A stretch of 64,000 nucleotides of DNA from contig DKZL01000075.1 in assembly GCA_002493635.1 (NCBI GenBank), positions 133,733-197,732 of the forward strand, given 5' to 3'. Position numbers and translations under genes: made by a program. Source of the DNA: Ruminococcaceae bacterium UBA7075. GTDB lineage: Bacteria > Bacillota > Clostridia > Oscillospirales > Acutalibacteraceae. Shown in pieces: positions 7,082 through 15,988 of this stretch. A model generated the notes under the pieces. The model was given only the letters and a program-made list of their open reading frames with translations. It ran no database searches and was not told the DNA's origin. Each line of letters begins with the position of its first letter. The stretch's first letter is position 1.

Positions 7082-9004
7082 TTGTTTGCAAGAAACTCGA
7101 CAAAAGAAGTGTGTTTTGAGAATGAATTAAGAACAACGGATTATCAGATTGTTCTTGCAGGTAATCCGAATGTAGGAAAAAGCACTATATTTAATTCTCT
7201 TACAGGTATGAAGCAACACACAGGTAACTGGACAGGTAAAACTGTTGAGTGTGCTTCAGGTATAGCAAAAATTAAGGATAAATCGTTTTCTGTTGTTGAT
7301 TTGCCGGGAACATATTCGATGCTGTCATTTTCTGCCGAAGAAAGAGCGGCGGCAAGTTACCTTGCAAACAATGAAATGGAATGTGTAGTAATAGTAGTTG
7401 ACGCAAATATAATTGAACGTAATCTGTCTTTTGCTTTGCAGGTTTTATCTGTTAAAAAAAATGCAGTTCTTTGTCTTAATCTTTGTGATGAGGCAGAAAA
7501 AAACGGAATATGCATTGATGCTGATGAGCTTTCTCTTAATCTCGGAATACCTGTTGTCTGTACCTGCGCAACAAAAAACAGAGGATTAAGCGAGCTGAAA
7601 AATGCAATATACGACATTTGCACTGAAAAGAAAAAATGTTTCTGTGTGTCAAGACTATACGAAGATATTGATATTTTTGACGAAAAAAAGCATAAAGCAA
7701 ACGTCAAGAATCTTTTGGAAAAAAGCGAACAGATTTGCAGTAGATGCGTCACATACAACAAGAAAGAAATAAATGACCGTTCGCTTAAGCTTGATAAAAT
7801 TATCACTTCAAAGGCAACAGGAATACCCATTATGCTTTTGATATTCGCTTTGCTATTCTGGATTACTGCAGTAGGCGCAAATTATCCAAGTGAATGGCTC
7901 AGTATGTTGTTTAGCTTTATAAAAGAAAAATTATATCTTCTGTTTGATGCTATGAATGCGCCTGATTTTATAACAGGTTTAATAATTGACGGTGTGTATA
8001 CAACGCTTACATGGGTTGTATCGGTTATGCTGCCTCCTATGGCTATCTTTTTTCCTTTATTCTCTTTAATGGAAGATTCAGGATATCTGCCTAGGATTGC
8101 ATTTAATCTTGACAAATTCTTCTCACGCTGCGGAGCACACGGCAAACAAAGTCTTACTATGGCTATGGGAATAGGATGTAATGCCTGCGGCGTAACGGGA
8201 TGCAGAATTATAAAGTCAAAGCAAGAAAGATTAATTGCGATAGTTACAAACAATTTTATGCCGTGCAACGGCAGGTTTCCAATGCTGATTGCACTTATTA
8301 TGATGCTGTTTGCAGGCGGTGCATTAACAGTAATATCTTCTTTTGAGATTGCCGCAATACTCTTATTGATAATCGTACTCTGTGTGCTTGCAACATTTGC
8401 TGTTTCTAAAGTTTTATCATCAATCGTCCTTAAAACTAAGGGAAACGGAGGATTCAGCCTTGAGCTTCCACCCTACAGAAAACCTCAGATACTAAAGACT
8501 ATTGTGCGTTCGTTTCTTGACAGAACATTGTTTGTTCTGTTCAGAGCAATTATAGTAGCCGCACCTGCCGGTGCACTAATCTGGCTGCTTGCAAATCTAA
8601 ATATTAACGATATTTCGCTTCTAAAATACTGCACTGATTTTTTTGACCCGTTCGGGCATCTGCTTGGTCTTGACGGTGTAATTATTATGGCTTTTATACT
8701 TGGATTTCCCGCAAATGAAACAGTAATTCCAATTATGATAATGTCATATATGGCAAGCGGAACAATGGTTGAATATTCAAGTTATCAAGAGCTGTTTAAT
8801 CTGTTTTCTGCTAATGGCTGGACAGTTACAACGGTAATTTGCACAATGATAATGTGCATAATGCATTCCCCTTGTTCTACAACCGTACTCACAATTCATA
8901 AAGAAACAAAGAGTTTAAAATGGACTTTATTCTCTGCGTTTATGCCAATAATCTTAGGCATTATTTGCTGTGCAATAGTATCCGGTATAGCGTCATTATT
9001 TTAA
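7082..9004 (+). CDS. feoB: Ferrous iron transporter FeoB
   Basis: A 640-residue Fe(II) permease starting at a TTG after AGGAGG. The N-terminal G domain has G1 GNPNVGKST, G3 DLPGTYS and a G4-type NLCD. A helical GDI-like region follows, then the membrane domain with two Gate repeats and the characteristic PCNGRFPML and LGFPANETVIP motifs. It lacks the long cysteine-rich tail of some FeoB proteins. Together with feoA this is a complete minimal Feo system, which fits iron uptake in an anaerobe. It is transcribed away from the B12 operon. Confidence 0.95.
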   Translation: MFARNSTKEVCFENELRTTDYQIVLAGNPNVGKSTIFNSLTGMKQHTGNWTGKTVECASGIAKIKDKSFSVVDLPGTYSMLSFSAEERAAASYLANNEMECVVIVVDANIIERNLSFALQVLSVKKNAVLCLNLCDEAEKNGICIDADELSLNLGIPVVCTCATKNRGLSELKNAIYDICTEKKKCFCVSRLYEDIDIFDEKKHKANVKNLLEKSEQICSRCVTYNKKEINDRSLKLDKIITSKATGIPIMLLIFALLFWITAVGANYPSEWLSMLFSFIKEKLYLLFDAMNAPDFITGLIIDGVYTTLTWVVSVMLPPMAIFFPLFSLMEDSGYLPRIAFNLDKFFSRCGAHGKQSLTMAMGIGCNACGVTGCRIIKSKQERLIAIVTNNFMPCNGRFPMLIALIMMLFAGGALTVISSFEIAAILLLIIVLCVLATFAVSKVLSSIVLKTKGNGGFSLELPPYRKPQILKTIVRSFLDRTLFVLFRAIIVAAPAGALIWLLANLNINDISLLKYCTDFFDPFGHLLGLDGVIIMAFILGFPANETVIPIMIMSYMASGTMVEYSSYQELFNLFSANGWTVTTVICTMIMCIMHSPCSTTVLTIHKETKSLKWTLFSAFMPIILGIICCAIVSGIASLF

Positions 9005-9007
9005 AAA

Positions 9008-9034
9008 GACCTGAGTCTTATGAAGGCTCAGGTC
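9008..9034 (-). terminator. Terminator between feoB and the MBL-fold gene
   Basis: Eight-base arms GACCTGAG and CTCAGGTC form a hairpin. On the minus strand it is followed by UUUUU, fitting the end of the MBL-fold gene. On the plus strand the following tract is only A/T-rich, so it may also serve feoB weakly. Confidence 0.7.
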
Positions 9035-9039
9035 ACATA

Positions 9040-9849
9040 TTATTTTATGTCAATTACTTCGAGGTCATCCGGAACATAAATATTTCCGTCAAATACGCTT
9101 TCTGCCTCAGCTGTATAAGTTTGCTTTCGTGTTGCAAGAGTTTTATCCTCGGTGTGATATAGAACAAGATTTTTGACATTCAGACTTTTCGCAAGCCTTG
9201 CAGCATCAAGCACAGTGCTATGATACTTTTCATAAGGTTTAAATATTTCTTTCTGAGAATAAAGACAAAATGCTTCACACATCAAATAATCGGTATTTTC
9301 AACATATTTTTTACACTTTTCATTATATGGTTCATCGCCAAGACAAACAAGTGTTTTTCCTGAGTATAGTCTTGCCCATAACCCGAACTGCTTGGTTTTA
9401 TCGGAATGAATATCAAAAAACACAAAATCAAAATTTTTTGTAAATATTTTGTCACCATCACCGACAGATATTACCATTATTCTCTTTCCGACATAGCGTA
9501 AAAATTTGGGTGCAAGTGTTAAACTGCATATAGAATTTATAGCTTTTACAACTTCATCATGACAATAAATGTAAAATTCGCCTGTATATTTGCGTTCTGA
9601 CATAAGTGAAGCAATCTTGCGGATAATCCAGACTGCACCGATAATATGATCTGTATGAGAATGGGTTAAAAACATATTGTGAAGCTTTCTCCAATTAATA
9701 TTTGCATCCTCAATTTGCTTTAATATACCGTTGCCTCCGCCGGCATCAACTAAAAAATATTCATCATTACACATCAGGCAAAAGCAAGTATTATAACAAT
9801 TTGTTGCCATTGCACTGCCTGTTCCAAGCATAATAATTTGTTCACCCAT
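9040..9849 (-). CDS. MBL-fold metallohydrolase (RNase Z-like)
   Basis: A 269-residue cytoplasmic metallo-beta-lactamase-fold protein. It shows the metal-binding HxHxDH motif as THSHTDH (about residues 62-68), an N-terminal LGTGSAMAT resembling the RNase Z / AtsA group, and a late YHTED that could give another metal ligand. The substrate is not known; phosphodiesterase or RNase Z-type activity would fit the subgroup. The start at 9849 follows AGGAT. It lies just downstream of the SCIFF maturase and is separated from it by a terminator, so it is probably a separate unit. Confidence 0.75.
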   Translation of the reverse strand: MGEQIIMLGTGSAMATNCYNTCFCLMCNDEYFLVDAGGGNGILKQIEDANINWRKLHNMFLTHSHTDHIIGAVWIIRKIASLMSERKYTGEFYIYCHDEVVKAINSICSLTLAPKFLRYVGKRIMVISVGDGDKIFTKNFDFVFFDIHSDKTKQFGLWARLYSGKTLVCLGDEPYNEKCKKYVENTDYLMCEAFCLYSQKEIFKPYEKYHSTVLDAARLAKSLNVKNLVLYHTEDKTLATRKQTYTAEAESVFDGNIYVPDDLEVIDIK

Positions 9850-9868
9850 AAAATCATCCTAAAAATCA

Positions 9869-9891
9869 GGCAGATACGCAAAGTATCTGCC
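9869..9891 (-). terminator. Terminator after the SCIFF maturase gene
   Basis: Perfect arms GGCAGATAC and GTATCTGCC are separated by five bases and followed on the minus strand by TGATTTTTAGG. This is the likely end of the SCIFF/maturase transcript. Confidence 0.65.
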
Positions 9892-9899
9892 CAAAAATA

Positions 9900-11273
9900 T
9901 TATTCTTGCGCTTGCGCAACCTTCATCATAATTGCACATTCCATTCTTTTGCGGAACAGCTCGCAGCCATATTCATAAATACCTGTAATTGAGCCTGTCG
10001 CATGATACGCATTTGCAGCGCATCCTCCGCTGCAATAAAGTTTTGCCCAACAATCCTTGCAGTCAGGACGAGCATAGGCATTACACAGTTTAAATTCATC
10101 CTGAACTTCCGTATTTGTTACACCATTAAATATGTCTCCAAGACTGTATTTAGGGTCACCTACAAACTGGTGACAGGGATAAAGCTCGCCCCAAGGAGTT
10201 ACAGCCATATATTCCGTACCTGAACCGCAGCCGGAAATTCGCTTGTATATACAAGGACCACCGTTTAAATCAATCATATAGTGATAGAATGTAATCGGCT
10301 TCCCCTCTTTTTCTCTTTTCAGCATATCCTTAGCAAGGATTTCATACTGTTCAAAGAGTACTGGCAAATCATCGTATGTAAGCGCATAAGGATCGTCAGG
10401 AGCGCATACAACAGGCTCCATCGAAAGTTCGGTAAATCCCAAATCTGCCATATGGAAAATATCATTAGTAAAGTCGCAGTTATTATGGGTATATGTACCT
10501 CTGACATAATATCCCCTATTACCACGCTTCTTAACGAACTCCTGAAATTTCGGTACTATTACATCATAGCTGCCTTTGCCGTTTACGGTTTTTCTTAAGT
10601 TATCGTGAACTTCTTTTCTGCCGTCAAGGCTTAAAACAACATTATGACATTCCTTATTTGCAAACTCAATTACATCATCGTCAATAAGCATACCGTTTGT
10701 TGTAAGCGTAAATCTGAAATTTTTATTATGTTCTTTCTCAATGCTTCTTGCATATGCCACAATTTGCTTTACAACATCAAAATTCATAAGCGGCTCTCCG
10801 CCAAAGAAGTCAACCTCAAGATTAACACGACTGCCGGAGTTTTCAATGAGAAAATCAATAGCTCTCTTGCCTACTTCAAAACTCATCAGAGCTCTGTCAC
10901 CGTGATATTTTCCCTGACTTGCAAAGCAGTATTCGCAATTCAGATTACATGTGTGTGCAATATGAAGGCACAAAGCTTTGATAACTGTATTGCGCTTTTT
11001 AAAGTCAAATGCAAGGTCTTCATACTTATCCTCAGTAAACAGCTTTCCGGCATTTTTCAGTTCTTCTATATCGTCAATGCAATCTGCAATATCCTCTGCT
11101 GTTACCTCATCACTTGAACTGTATTTTTCAAGGATAGAACAAACTATTTCGTCTTTTGTACTGTTTTCATACATTGCAATAATATCATATGCAACATCAT
11201 CAACACAATGTACACTTCCGCTGTAAACATCAAGAACAATATTATATCCGTTTAATTTATATTGGTGTATCAT
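9900..11273 (-). CDS. SCIFF radical SAM maturase (thioether-forming SPASM protein)
   Basis: A 457-residue radical SAM peptide maturase. The first Fe-S cluster motif CxxxCxxC is C109, C113 and C116 (CNLNCEYC). The SPASM-type C-terminal region has cysteines in SGCGSG, YPCHQ, CKDCWAKLYCSGGC and a late YGCEL. The N-terminal peptide-recognition region begins MIHQYKLNGYNIVLD. The ATG at 11273 is chosen because GGAG lies seven bases upstream. The substrate gene lies about 80 bases upstream on the same strand. Members of this family form sulfur-to-alpha-carbon thioethers in the SCIFF peptide; the final role of that peptide is unknown. Confidence 0.93.
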   Translation of the reverse strand: MIHQYKLNGYNIVLDVYSGSVHCVDDVAYDIIAMYENSTKDEIVCSILEKYSSSDEVTAEDIADCIDDIEELKNAGKLFTEDKYEDLAFDFKKRNTVIKALCLHIAHTCNLNCEYCFASQGKYHGDRALMSFEVGKRAIDFLIENSGSRVNLEVDFFGGEPLMNFDVVKQIVAYARSIEKEHNKNFRFTLTTNGMLIDDDVIEFANKECHNVVLSLDGRKEVHDNLRKTVNGKGSYDVIVPKFQEFVKKRGNRGYYVRGTYTHNNCDFTNDIFHMADLGFTELSMEPVVCAPDDPYALTYDDLPVLFEQYEILAKDMLKREKEGKPITFYHYMIDLNGGPCIYKRISGCGSGTEYMAVTPWGELYPCHQFVGDPKYSLGDIFNGVTNTEVQDEFKLCNAYARPDCKDCWAKLYCSGGCAANAYHATGSITGIYEYGCELFRKRMECAIMMKVAQAQE

Positions 11274-11300
11274 AAATATCTCCATACAGACAAAAGGAAA

Positions 11301-11326
11301 GCCGTTAAACCTCAAGGTAAAACGGC
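11301..11326 (-). terminator. Imperfect hairpin between SCIFF peptide and maturase
   Basis: Arms GCCGTTTTACC and GGTTTAACGGC (two mismatches) are followed on the minus strand by TTTCCTTTTG. A partial terminator here would give more peptide mRNA than maturase mRNA, as is common for precursor-maturase pairs. The effect is inferred. Confidence 0.45.
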
Positions 11327-11353
11327 AGTTAATCCTTAATCTAAAAATTAAAA

Positions 11354-11506
11354 TTATTTCTCGCTGATGCACTTCTCGCACTGCTGGTTAGCAACGCCGC
11401 ATGAAGTCTTGCAAGCTGACTGACAAGATGTCTGACATTCGCCGCAGCCGCCGTTCTTTACGCTCTTCTGAAGGTCACGAGTATCAATAGTCTTAATTCT
11501 TTTCAT
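11354..11506 (-). CDS. SCIFF ribosomal peptide precursor (six-cysteines-in-forty-five type)
   Basis: A 50-residue precursor peptide. A leader (MKRIKTIDTRDLQKSVKNGG) is followed by a cysteine-rich core with CGECQTSCQSACKTSC, which is close to invariant in this family. Cysteines are at 21, 24, 28, 32, 36 and 43, and there is a seventh at 46 near the C-terminus (QQCEKCISEK). The family name refers to six cysteines, so the extra one is unusual. GGAG lies eleven bases before the ATG. The dedicated radical SAM maturase is the next gene. Confidence 0.93.
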   Translation of the reverse strand: MKRIKTIDTRDLQKSVKNGGCGECQTSCQSACKTSCGVANQQCEKCISEK

Positions 11507-11567
11507 AGTAAATCAAGCTCCTTGTAAGAATTGTTTAAATAAATAATATCATATAAGTAAAAGTTTG

Positions 11568-12962
11568 TCAATCAAATTCAACTACATTAATGGCAGTTGG
11601 CAGATTTCTGTTTGTTGAATAAACCTCTACCCCGCACTCTGAAAGATAATTAATATGTTTTATTAATTTGTTATCAATCACTTCTCCGCTTACAATAAGC
11701 GGAATCCCCGGCGGATAAGCCCATACATATTCAGCAGAAACCCTACCCGAAGATAATTCAAACGGAACAGAAGTTTCTTTTGAAAAACTAATATCAGATG
11801 ACTTTACTGCTTTAACAGGTAAACATTCAGAAAAATTATATCCGTCTTTGATGTTGAGGACTTTATCAATCTGACTATCAATTTCAGACAAAGCTTTTGA
11901 TAATCTGTCAAATCCTTCCTTTGTATCACAAACAGAAGTCATTGCAATTACATAGTCAGTATATGCCATTTCAAGTTCAATTTGGTATTCTTTTCTTAAT
12001 TTATCTGATAATTCAACGCCGTTTATATTTGTGTCTCTTGTAGAAACTACAATTTTTCCAAAGTCATAATCAAAATCATTTTCTGTTTTCTCATATAATT
12101 TTAAATGTTTCAGATTTTTGCATTTATGTCTGAATGAGCTTATATTTGAAACATATTCTAAAGTTTTATCATTATTTTTATCAATAAAATCAAAACAGTT
12201 TTCAATTGAACTCATTAAAACATATGAAGGGCTGCTTGTTTCAAATATTGCAAGATTCTTTTCAAATACCTTGGATAATTGACTGTTATCAGTCAGTAAA
12301 AGTGCTGTTTGTGTTAATGCAGGAAGCGTTTTATGCAGGCTTACAACAGCCGCATCAGCTCCAAGGGATACAGCTTCACGAGGAAAAAACGAAGAAAGCG
12401 GAAAATGTGCTCCGTGTGCTTCATCAACAAAAAGCTTAGCACCGTATTTCTTGCAAATATCGGCGATTGGTTTAATATCTGATACAACGCCTTCATAGGT
12501 AGGCGAAGTAAGGATTACAAGCTTTGCACCGGTATTTTTCAACTTACTTTCAACCTGTTCAGGAGATATAGATGCAAATATGCCAAAATCCTTATTTTTC
12601 TGTGGCAGAATGTATTCTGCGTCAAGTCCGCACAATTCAATAGCATTGTAAACAGATTTATGACAGTTTCTGGCAACAATTACCTTGTCACCGTAATTTG
12701 TCATAGCTCTGACTGCAGCTAAAATTCCGCCTGTAGCACCGTTTATAAGAATATTTGCGTGTTTTACAGAATAAAATTGGGCTGCTTTATTTTCGACATC
12801 TTTTATACAGCCTGTTGCACAGTGAAGATTATCAAAATCAAAAATTTCAGTAAGATCAATTTTATACGGTATAACATCATCATCTAAATTTCTCTTATGA
12901 CCGGGCATATGAAAAGGATATATACCGCTATCTGAGTATTTTTTCAACTTATCGTGCAGCAT
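11568..12962 (-). CDS. Orn/Lys/Arg decarboxylase family, short form
   Basis: A 464-residue PLP-dependent decarboxylase of fold type I, likely acting on arginine, lysine or ornithine in polyamine synthesis. Family marks are HMPGHKR near the N-terminus, LTSPTYEGVVSDI, VDEAHGAHF and the PLP-lysine segment VSLHKTLPALTQ. It lacks the N-terminal wing domain of enterobacterial enzymes, as is usual in Firmicutes. The start has a strong AAGGAGG. It is 21 bases downstream of prfC and probably co-transcribed with it. The exact amino-acid substrate cannot be read from the sequence. Confidence 0.85.
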   Translation of the reverse strand: MLHDKLKKYSDSGIYPFHMPGHKRNLDDDVIPYKIDLTEIFDFDNLHCATGCIKDVENKAAQFYSVKHANILINGATGGILAAVRAMTNYGDKVIVARNCHKSVYNAIELCGLDAEYILPQKNKDFGIFASISPEQVESKLKNTGAKLVILTSPTYEGVVSDIKPIADICKKYGAKLFVDEAHGAHFPLSSFFPREAVSLGADAAVVSLHKTLPALTQTALLLTDNSQLSKVFEKNLAIFETSSPSYVLMSSIENCFDFIDKNNDKTLEYVSNISSFRHKCKNLKHLKLYEKTENDFDYDFGKIVVSTRDTNINGVELSDKLRKEYQIELEMAYTDYVIAMTSVCDTKEGFDRLSKALSEIDSQIDKVLNIKDGYNFSECLPVKAVKSSDISFSKETSVPFELSSGRVSAEYVWAYPPGIPLIVSGEVIDNKLIKHINYLSECGVEVYSTNRNLPTAINVVEFD

Positions 12963-12983
12963 ATATCCTCCTTATTATATAAA

Positions 12984-14570
12984 TCAATTTGTACCGAATT
13001 CTCTGAGTTCAAGTCCTTTATTATGTTCAAGCGCCCAGTTTATACTCCAATAGCTTGTAAACAGTAATAGATGATTGCCTTTAAGATCCTGAATACGCTT
13101 TGTATCTGAGGCAAGATCAAGCGTTTTAGGATCAATATCTTCATTAACAATCCAACGGATAAATTCATAAGGCAGATTTTCCATTATAATGTCAACATTA
13201 TATTCATTTTCAAGTCTGTACTTAAGCACATCAAATTGAAGAGTACCTACAACGCCGACGATAACCTCTTCCATACCTGCGTCAAGCTCCTGAAAAATCT
13301 GAATTGCACCCTCCTGTGCAATCTGATTTGTTCCCTTTATAAACTGCTTGCGTTTCATTGTATCCTTTTGACGGACACGGGCAAAGTGTTCGGGTGCAAA
13401 AGTCGGAATACCTTTAAACTTTACCTTATGTGAAGCAGTACATATTGTATCTCCTATTGAGAAGATACCCGGATCAAACACACCGATAATATCACCTGCA
13501 TATGCCTCGTCTACAATTTCACGCTCCTGAGCCATAATCTGCTGCGGTTGACTGAGACGCATTTTCTTATTGCCCTGAACATGGAATACCTCCATATTTT
13601 TTTCAAATTTACCGCTGCAAATTCTCATAAACGCTACTCTGTCTCTGTGCGCCTTGTTCATATTTGCCTGAATTTTGAAAACAAAAGCCGAAAAATCGTC
13701 AGACATCGGGTCAATTTGTTCATCAACAGTTTCTCTTGGAAGAGGAGAAGTTGTTAGCTGCAAGAATTGTTCAAGAAAAGGTTCAACGCCAAAGTTAGTA
13801 AGGGCAGAACCGAAGAATACAGGTGTAAGCTGACCGTTTCTGACAGCATCAAGATCAAAATCATCTCCTGCACCGTCCAGAAGCTCAATATCGTCAAACA
13901 AATCCTGCTTATGATAAATACCTATTGTATCTTCGAGCGACGGATCATCAAGTGCAAGCTCAAGTTTTTCAACCTCTTTTTGACCGTTGTTTGCCGTAAA
14001 CGCTAAAATCTTTTTAGAATTTCTGTCGTAAACGCCCTTAAATTCTTTACCCGAACCTATAGGCCAGTTAACAGGATAAGTATGAATGCCCAGTACATTT
14101 TCAATATCTTCAAGCAAATCAAAGGGATTTTTTGCATCCCTATCCATTTTATTAATAAATGTAATGATTGGAATATTTCTCATTATACAAACCTTGAAGA
14201 GCTTGATTGTTTGTTTTTCAACACCCTTTGAGCCGTCGATAACCATTACAGCCGAATCAGCAGCCATAAGTGTACGATAGGTATCTTCAGAAAAGTCTTC
14301 GTGTCCGGGCGTATCAAGAATATTAATGCAATATCCGTTATATTTAAACTGTAAAACTGACGAAGTAACTGAAATACCACGCTGTTTTTCTATTTCCATC
14401 CAGTCAGATACAGCATGCTTTGCAGTACGCTTACCCTTTACAGAACCAGCAAGATTAATTGCTCCTCCGTAAAGCAAAAGCTTTTCAGTCAGTGTTGTTT
14501 TACCGGCGTCAGGATGCGAAATAATAGCAAAAGTCCGACGCTTTGAAATCTCATTTGTGTATGAAGCCAT
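12984..14570 (-). CDS. prfC: Peptide chain release factor 3
   Basis: A 528-residue translational GTPase that recycles RF1/RF2 from the ribosome. G motifs: ISHPDAGKTT (G1), the switch region GISVTSSVL, DTPGHEDFSEDT (G3) and NKMDRD (G4). An RF3-type domain II and C-terminal domain follow (FVFKIQANMNKAHRDRVAFM, GTLQFDVLKYRLENEY). Length is typical of RF3 and well short of EF-G. The ATG at 14570 follows AAAGGA. It is transcribed divergently from hemW, with a promoter at 14614-14643. Confidence 0.95.
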   Translation of the reverse strand: MASYTNEISKRRTFAIISHPDAGKTTLTEKLLLYGGAINLAGSVKGKRTAKHAVSDWMEIEKQRGISVTSSVLQFKYNGYCINILDTPGHEDFSEDTYRTLMAADSAVMVIDGSKGVEKQTIKLFKVCIMRNIPIITFINKMDRDAKNPFDLLEDIENVLGIHTYPVNWPIGSGKEFKGVYDRNSKKILAFTANNGQKEVEKLELALDDPSLEDTIGIYHKQDLFDDIELLDGAGDDFDLDAVRNGQLTPVFFGSALTNFGVEPFLEQFLQLTTSPLPRETVDEQIDPMSDDFSAFVFKIQANMNKAHRDRVAFMRICSGKFEKNMEVFHVQGNKKMRLSQPQQIMAQEREIVDEAYAGDIIGVFDPGIFSIGDTICTASHKVKFKGIPTFAPEHFARVRQKDTMKRKQFIKGTNQIAQEGAIQIFQELDAGMEEVIVGVVGTLQFDVLKYRLENEYNVDIIMENLPYEFIRWIVNEDIDPKTLDLASDTKRIQDLKGNHLLLFTSYWSINWALEHNKGLELREFGTN

Positions 14571-14613
14571 TTTATTACAATCCTTTCGGAAATATTATAC
14601 TCACCAATTAGTT

Positions 14614-14643
14614 ATTTTACTATTTTTGACATACTGATGTCAA
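14614..14643 (-). promoter_or_regulatory. prfC promoter with overlapping palindrome
   Basis: On the minus strand TTGACA (14638-14643) and TAAAAT (14614-14619) are 18 bases apart. The -35 box is one end of the inverted repeat TTGACATACTGATGTCAA (14626-14643), which could bind a dimeric regulator. Confidence 0.55.
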
Positions 14644-14646
14644 CCG

Positions 14647-14688
14647 AATAGATAGAAATAATCATATTTTTTATTATTTCTATCTATT
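14647..14688. repeat. Sixteen-base perfect inverted repeat between divergent promoters
   Basis: Arms AATAGATAGAAATAAT (14647-14662) and ATTATTTCTATCTATT (14673-14688) enclose a ten-base A/T-rich loop. The repeat lies between the prfC and hemW promoters and could be a cruciform, an operator or a transcript insulator. Confidence 0.6.
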
Positions 14689-14715
14689 GACAAATGTCAA
14701 AAAATGATATATTAT
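14687..14715 (+). promoter_or_regulatory. hemW promoter with overlapping palindrome
   Basis: TTGACA (14687-14692) and TATTAT (14710-14715) have an ideal 17-base spacer. The -35 box begins the palindrome TTGACAAATGTCAA (14687-14700), which shares the half-site TTGACA with the palindrome at the divergent prfC promoter. Confidence 0.6.
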
Positions 14716-14769
14716 CTTTATAAAGATATAAATAATGAATTTTTCTTTTTTTCATATACCTTCCAACCC

Positions 14770-14795
14770 GAGGCAGAAACATATGTTTCTGCCTC
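14770..14795. repeat. 26-base perfect palindrome in the hemW leader
   Basis: Thirteen-base arms (GAGGCAGAAACAT and its complement) meet with no loop, 23 bases before the hemW start. In RNA they would form a strong hairpin just ahead of the ribosome-binding site (TGGAG). No U-run follows, so it may act on translation or RNA stability rather than termination. Confidence 0.55.
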
Positions 14796-14818
14796 AATAA
14801 TTTTATGGAGTTTTTTCT

Positions 14819-15928
14819 ATGAGTGAAGCAATAAGCCTTTATATTCATATTCCTTTTTGCAAAAGCAAGTGTCCGTATTGTGATTTTTACAGTACTAAAG
14901 CAAGTGAAAGCGATTACGATAAATATACAAGTGTACTGATTGATAAGATAAATTTCTGGAGCAAAAAAACTGACAAAGAAGTGTCTACCGTCTATTTTGG
15001 AGGAGGTACTCCGAGTGTGCTTGGTGCAGACAGACTTTGCAGTGTATTATCCGAAATAATTAATCAATTTTCAATTTGTAAAACTGCTGAAATTACCGTC
15101 GAAGTCAATCCCGATACAGGTAAAATTCTGGATTTTGTTAAGTTGTACAAATGCGGATTCAACAGAATTTCAATAGGGCTTCAAAGTGCAGTTGAAAAAG
15201 AAATAAAAACACTTGGACGTATTCACTCACCTGAAGATGCAAGACTTACGGTAAACCGAGCAAGAGCGGCAGGATTTAAAAACATTTCCCTTGATCTGAT
15301 GATGGGGATTCCTTATCAGACAAAAGAAAGCCTGAAAAATTCAATAGATTTTTGTAATAATTGCGGAGTTACACATATTTCATCATACATTCTTAAAATT
15401 GAAGAAAAGACGAAATTCTATCAGATAAAAGACAGCCTTGTTCTTCCGGATGATGATGAGCAGGCAGAGCTTTATTTATTTGCTGTTGATTATCTTAACA
15501 CACTCGGATATAAACAATATGAAATTTCAAATTTTGCAAAAACAGGCTTTGAAAGCAGGCACAACTGCAATTATTGGAAATGCAGCGAGTATATTGGAAT
15601 AGGACCGTCAGCACATTCATTTTATGAAGGGAAACGCTTTTATTATGGCAGAAATTCAGAAGAATTTACAGAAAATAAAATTATATATGATGGTACAGGA
15701 GGTAATGAAGAGGAATTCGTTATGCTATCATTACGCATGAGAAACGGTCTTTGCTTCAATGAATTCAAAAAACGATATAATAAATCTCTTCCCTCTGCTC
15801 TGATCAGCAAATCTGAACTTTATGCAAAAAACGGATATATGGAAGTGTTTCCTGACAGAATTGCGTTAACTCCAAAAGGCTTTTTGGTTTCAAATACAAT
15901 TATATCGGATTTATTAAATTATATATAA
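14819..15928 (+). CDS. hemW: Radical SAM protein HemW (coproporphyrinogen oxidase-like)
   Basis: A 369-residue radical SAM protein of the HemN/HemW family. The N-terminus YIHIPFCKSKCPYCDF holds the CxxxCxxC cluster motif (C14, C18, C21), followed by YFGGGTPS, the EVNPD segment and RISIGLQS. The length and short N-terminus favour HemW, a heme chaperone, over true coproporphyrinogen dehydrogenase HemN. The HNCNYW motif seen in HemW occurs in the C-terminal half. It stands alone, divergent from prfC, and ends at a bidirectional terminator. Confidence 0.9.
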   Translation: MSEAISLYIHIPFCKSKCPYCDFYSTKASESDYDKYTSVLIDKINFWSKKTDKEVSTVYFGGGTPSVLGADRLCSVLSEIINQFSICKTAEITVEVNPDTGKILDFVKLYKCGFNRISIGLQSAVEKEIKTLGRIHSPEDARLTVNRARAAGFKNISLDLMMGIPYQTKESLKNSIDFCNNCGVTHISSYILKIEEKTKFYQIKDSLVLPDDDEQAELYLFAVDYLNTLGYKQYEISNFAKTGFESRHNCNYWKCSEYIGIGPSAHSFYEGKRFYYGRNSEEFTENKIIYDGTGGNEEEFVMLSLRMRNGLCFNEFKKRYNKSLPSALISKSELYAKNGYMEVFPDRIALTPKGFLVSNTIISDLLNYI

Positions 15929-15942
15929 CCAAATAACATTAT

Positions 15943-15976
15943 AAAAACAGACTGCAAATTGCAGCCTGTTTTGTTT
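15943..15976. terminator. Bidirectional terminator between hemW and rubrerythrin
   Basis: CAGACTGCAA and TTGCAGCCTG form a near-perfect hairpin flanked by AAAAA on the left and TTTTGTTTT on the right. It can end both convergent genes. Confidence 0.75.
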
Positions 15977-15988
15977 TGACTGAATAAA

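Noticed and set aside
9900..11381. Longer start of the SCIFF maturase at 11381
   Set aside because: It would run through the intergenic hairpin region and add 36 residues unlike the family. ATG 11273 has a ribosome site and the family's usual N-terminus.
14571..14818. Small RNA or peptide gene between prfC and hemW
   Set aside because: The sequence is explained by two promoters, their palindromes and a hairpin leader. No frame with a start site was found.
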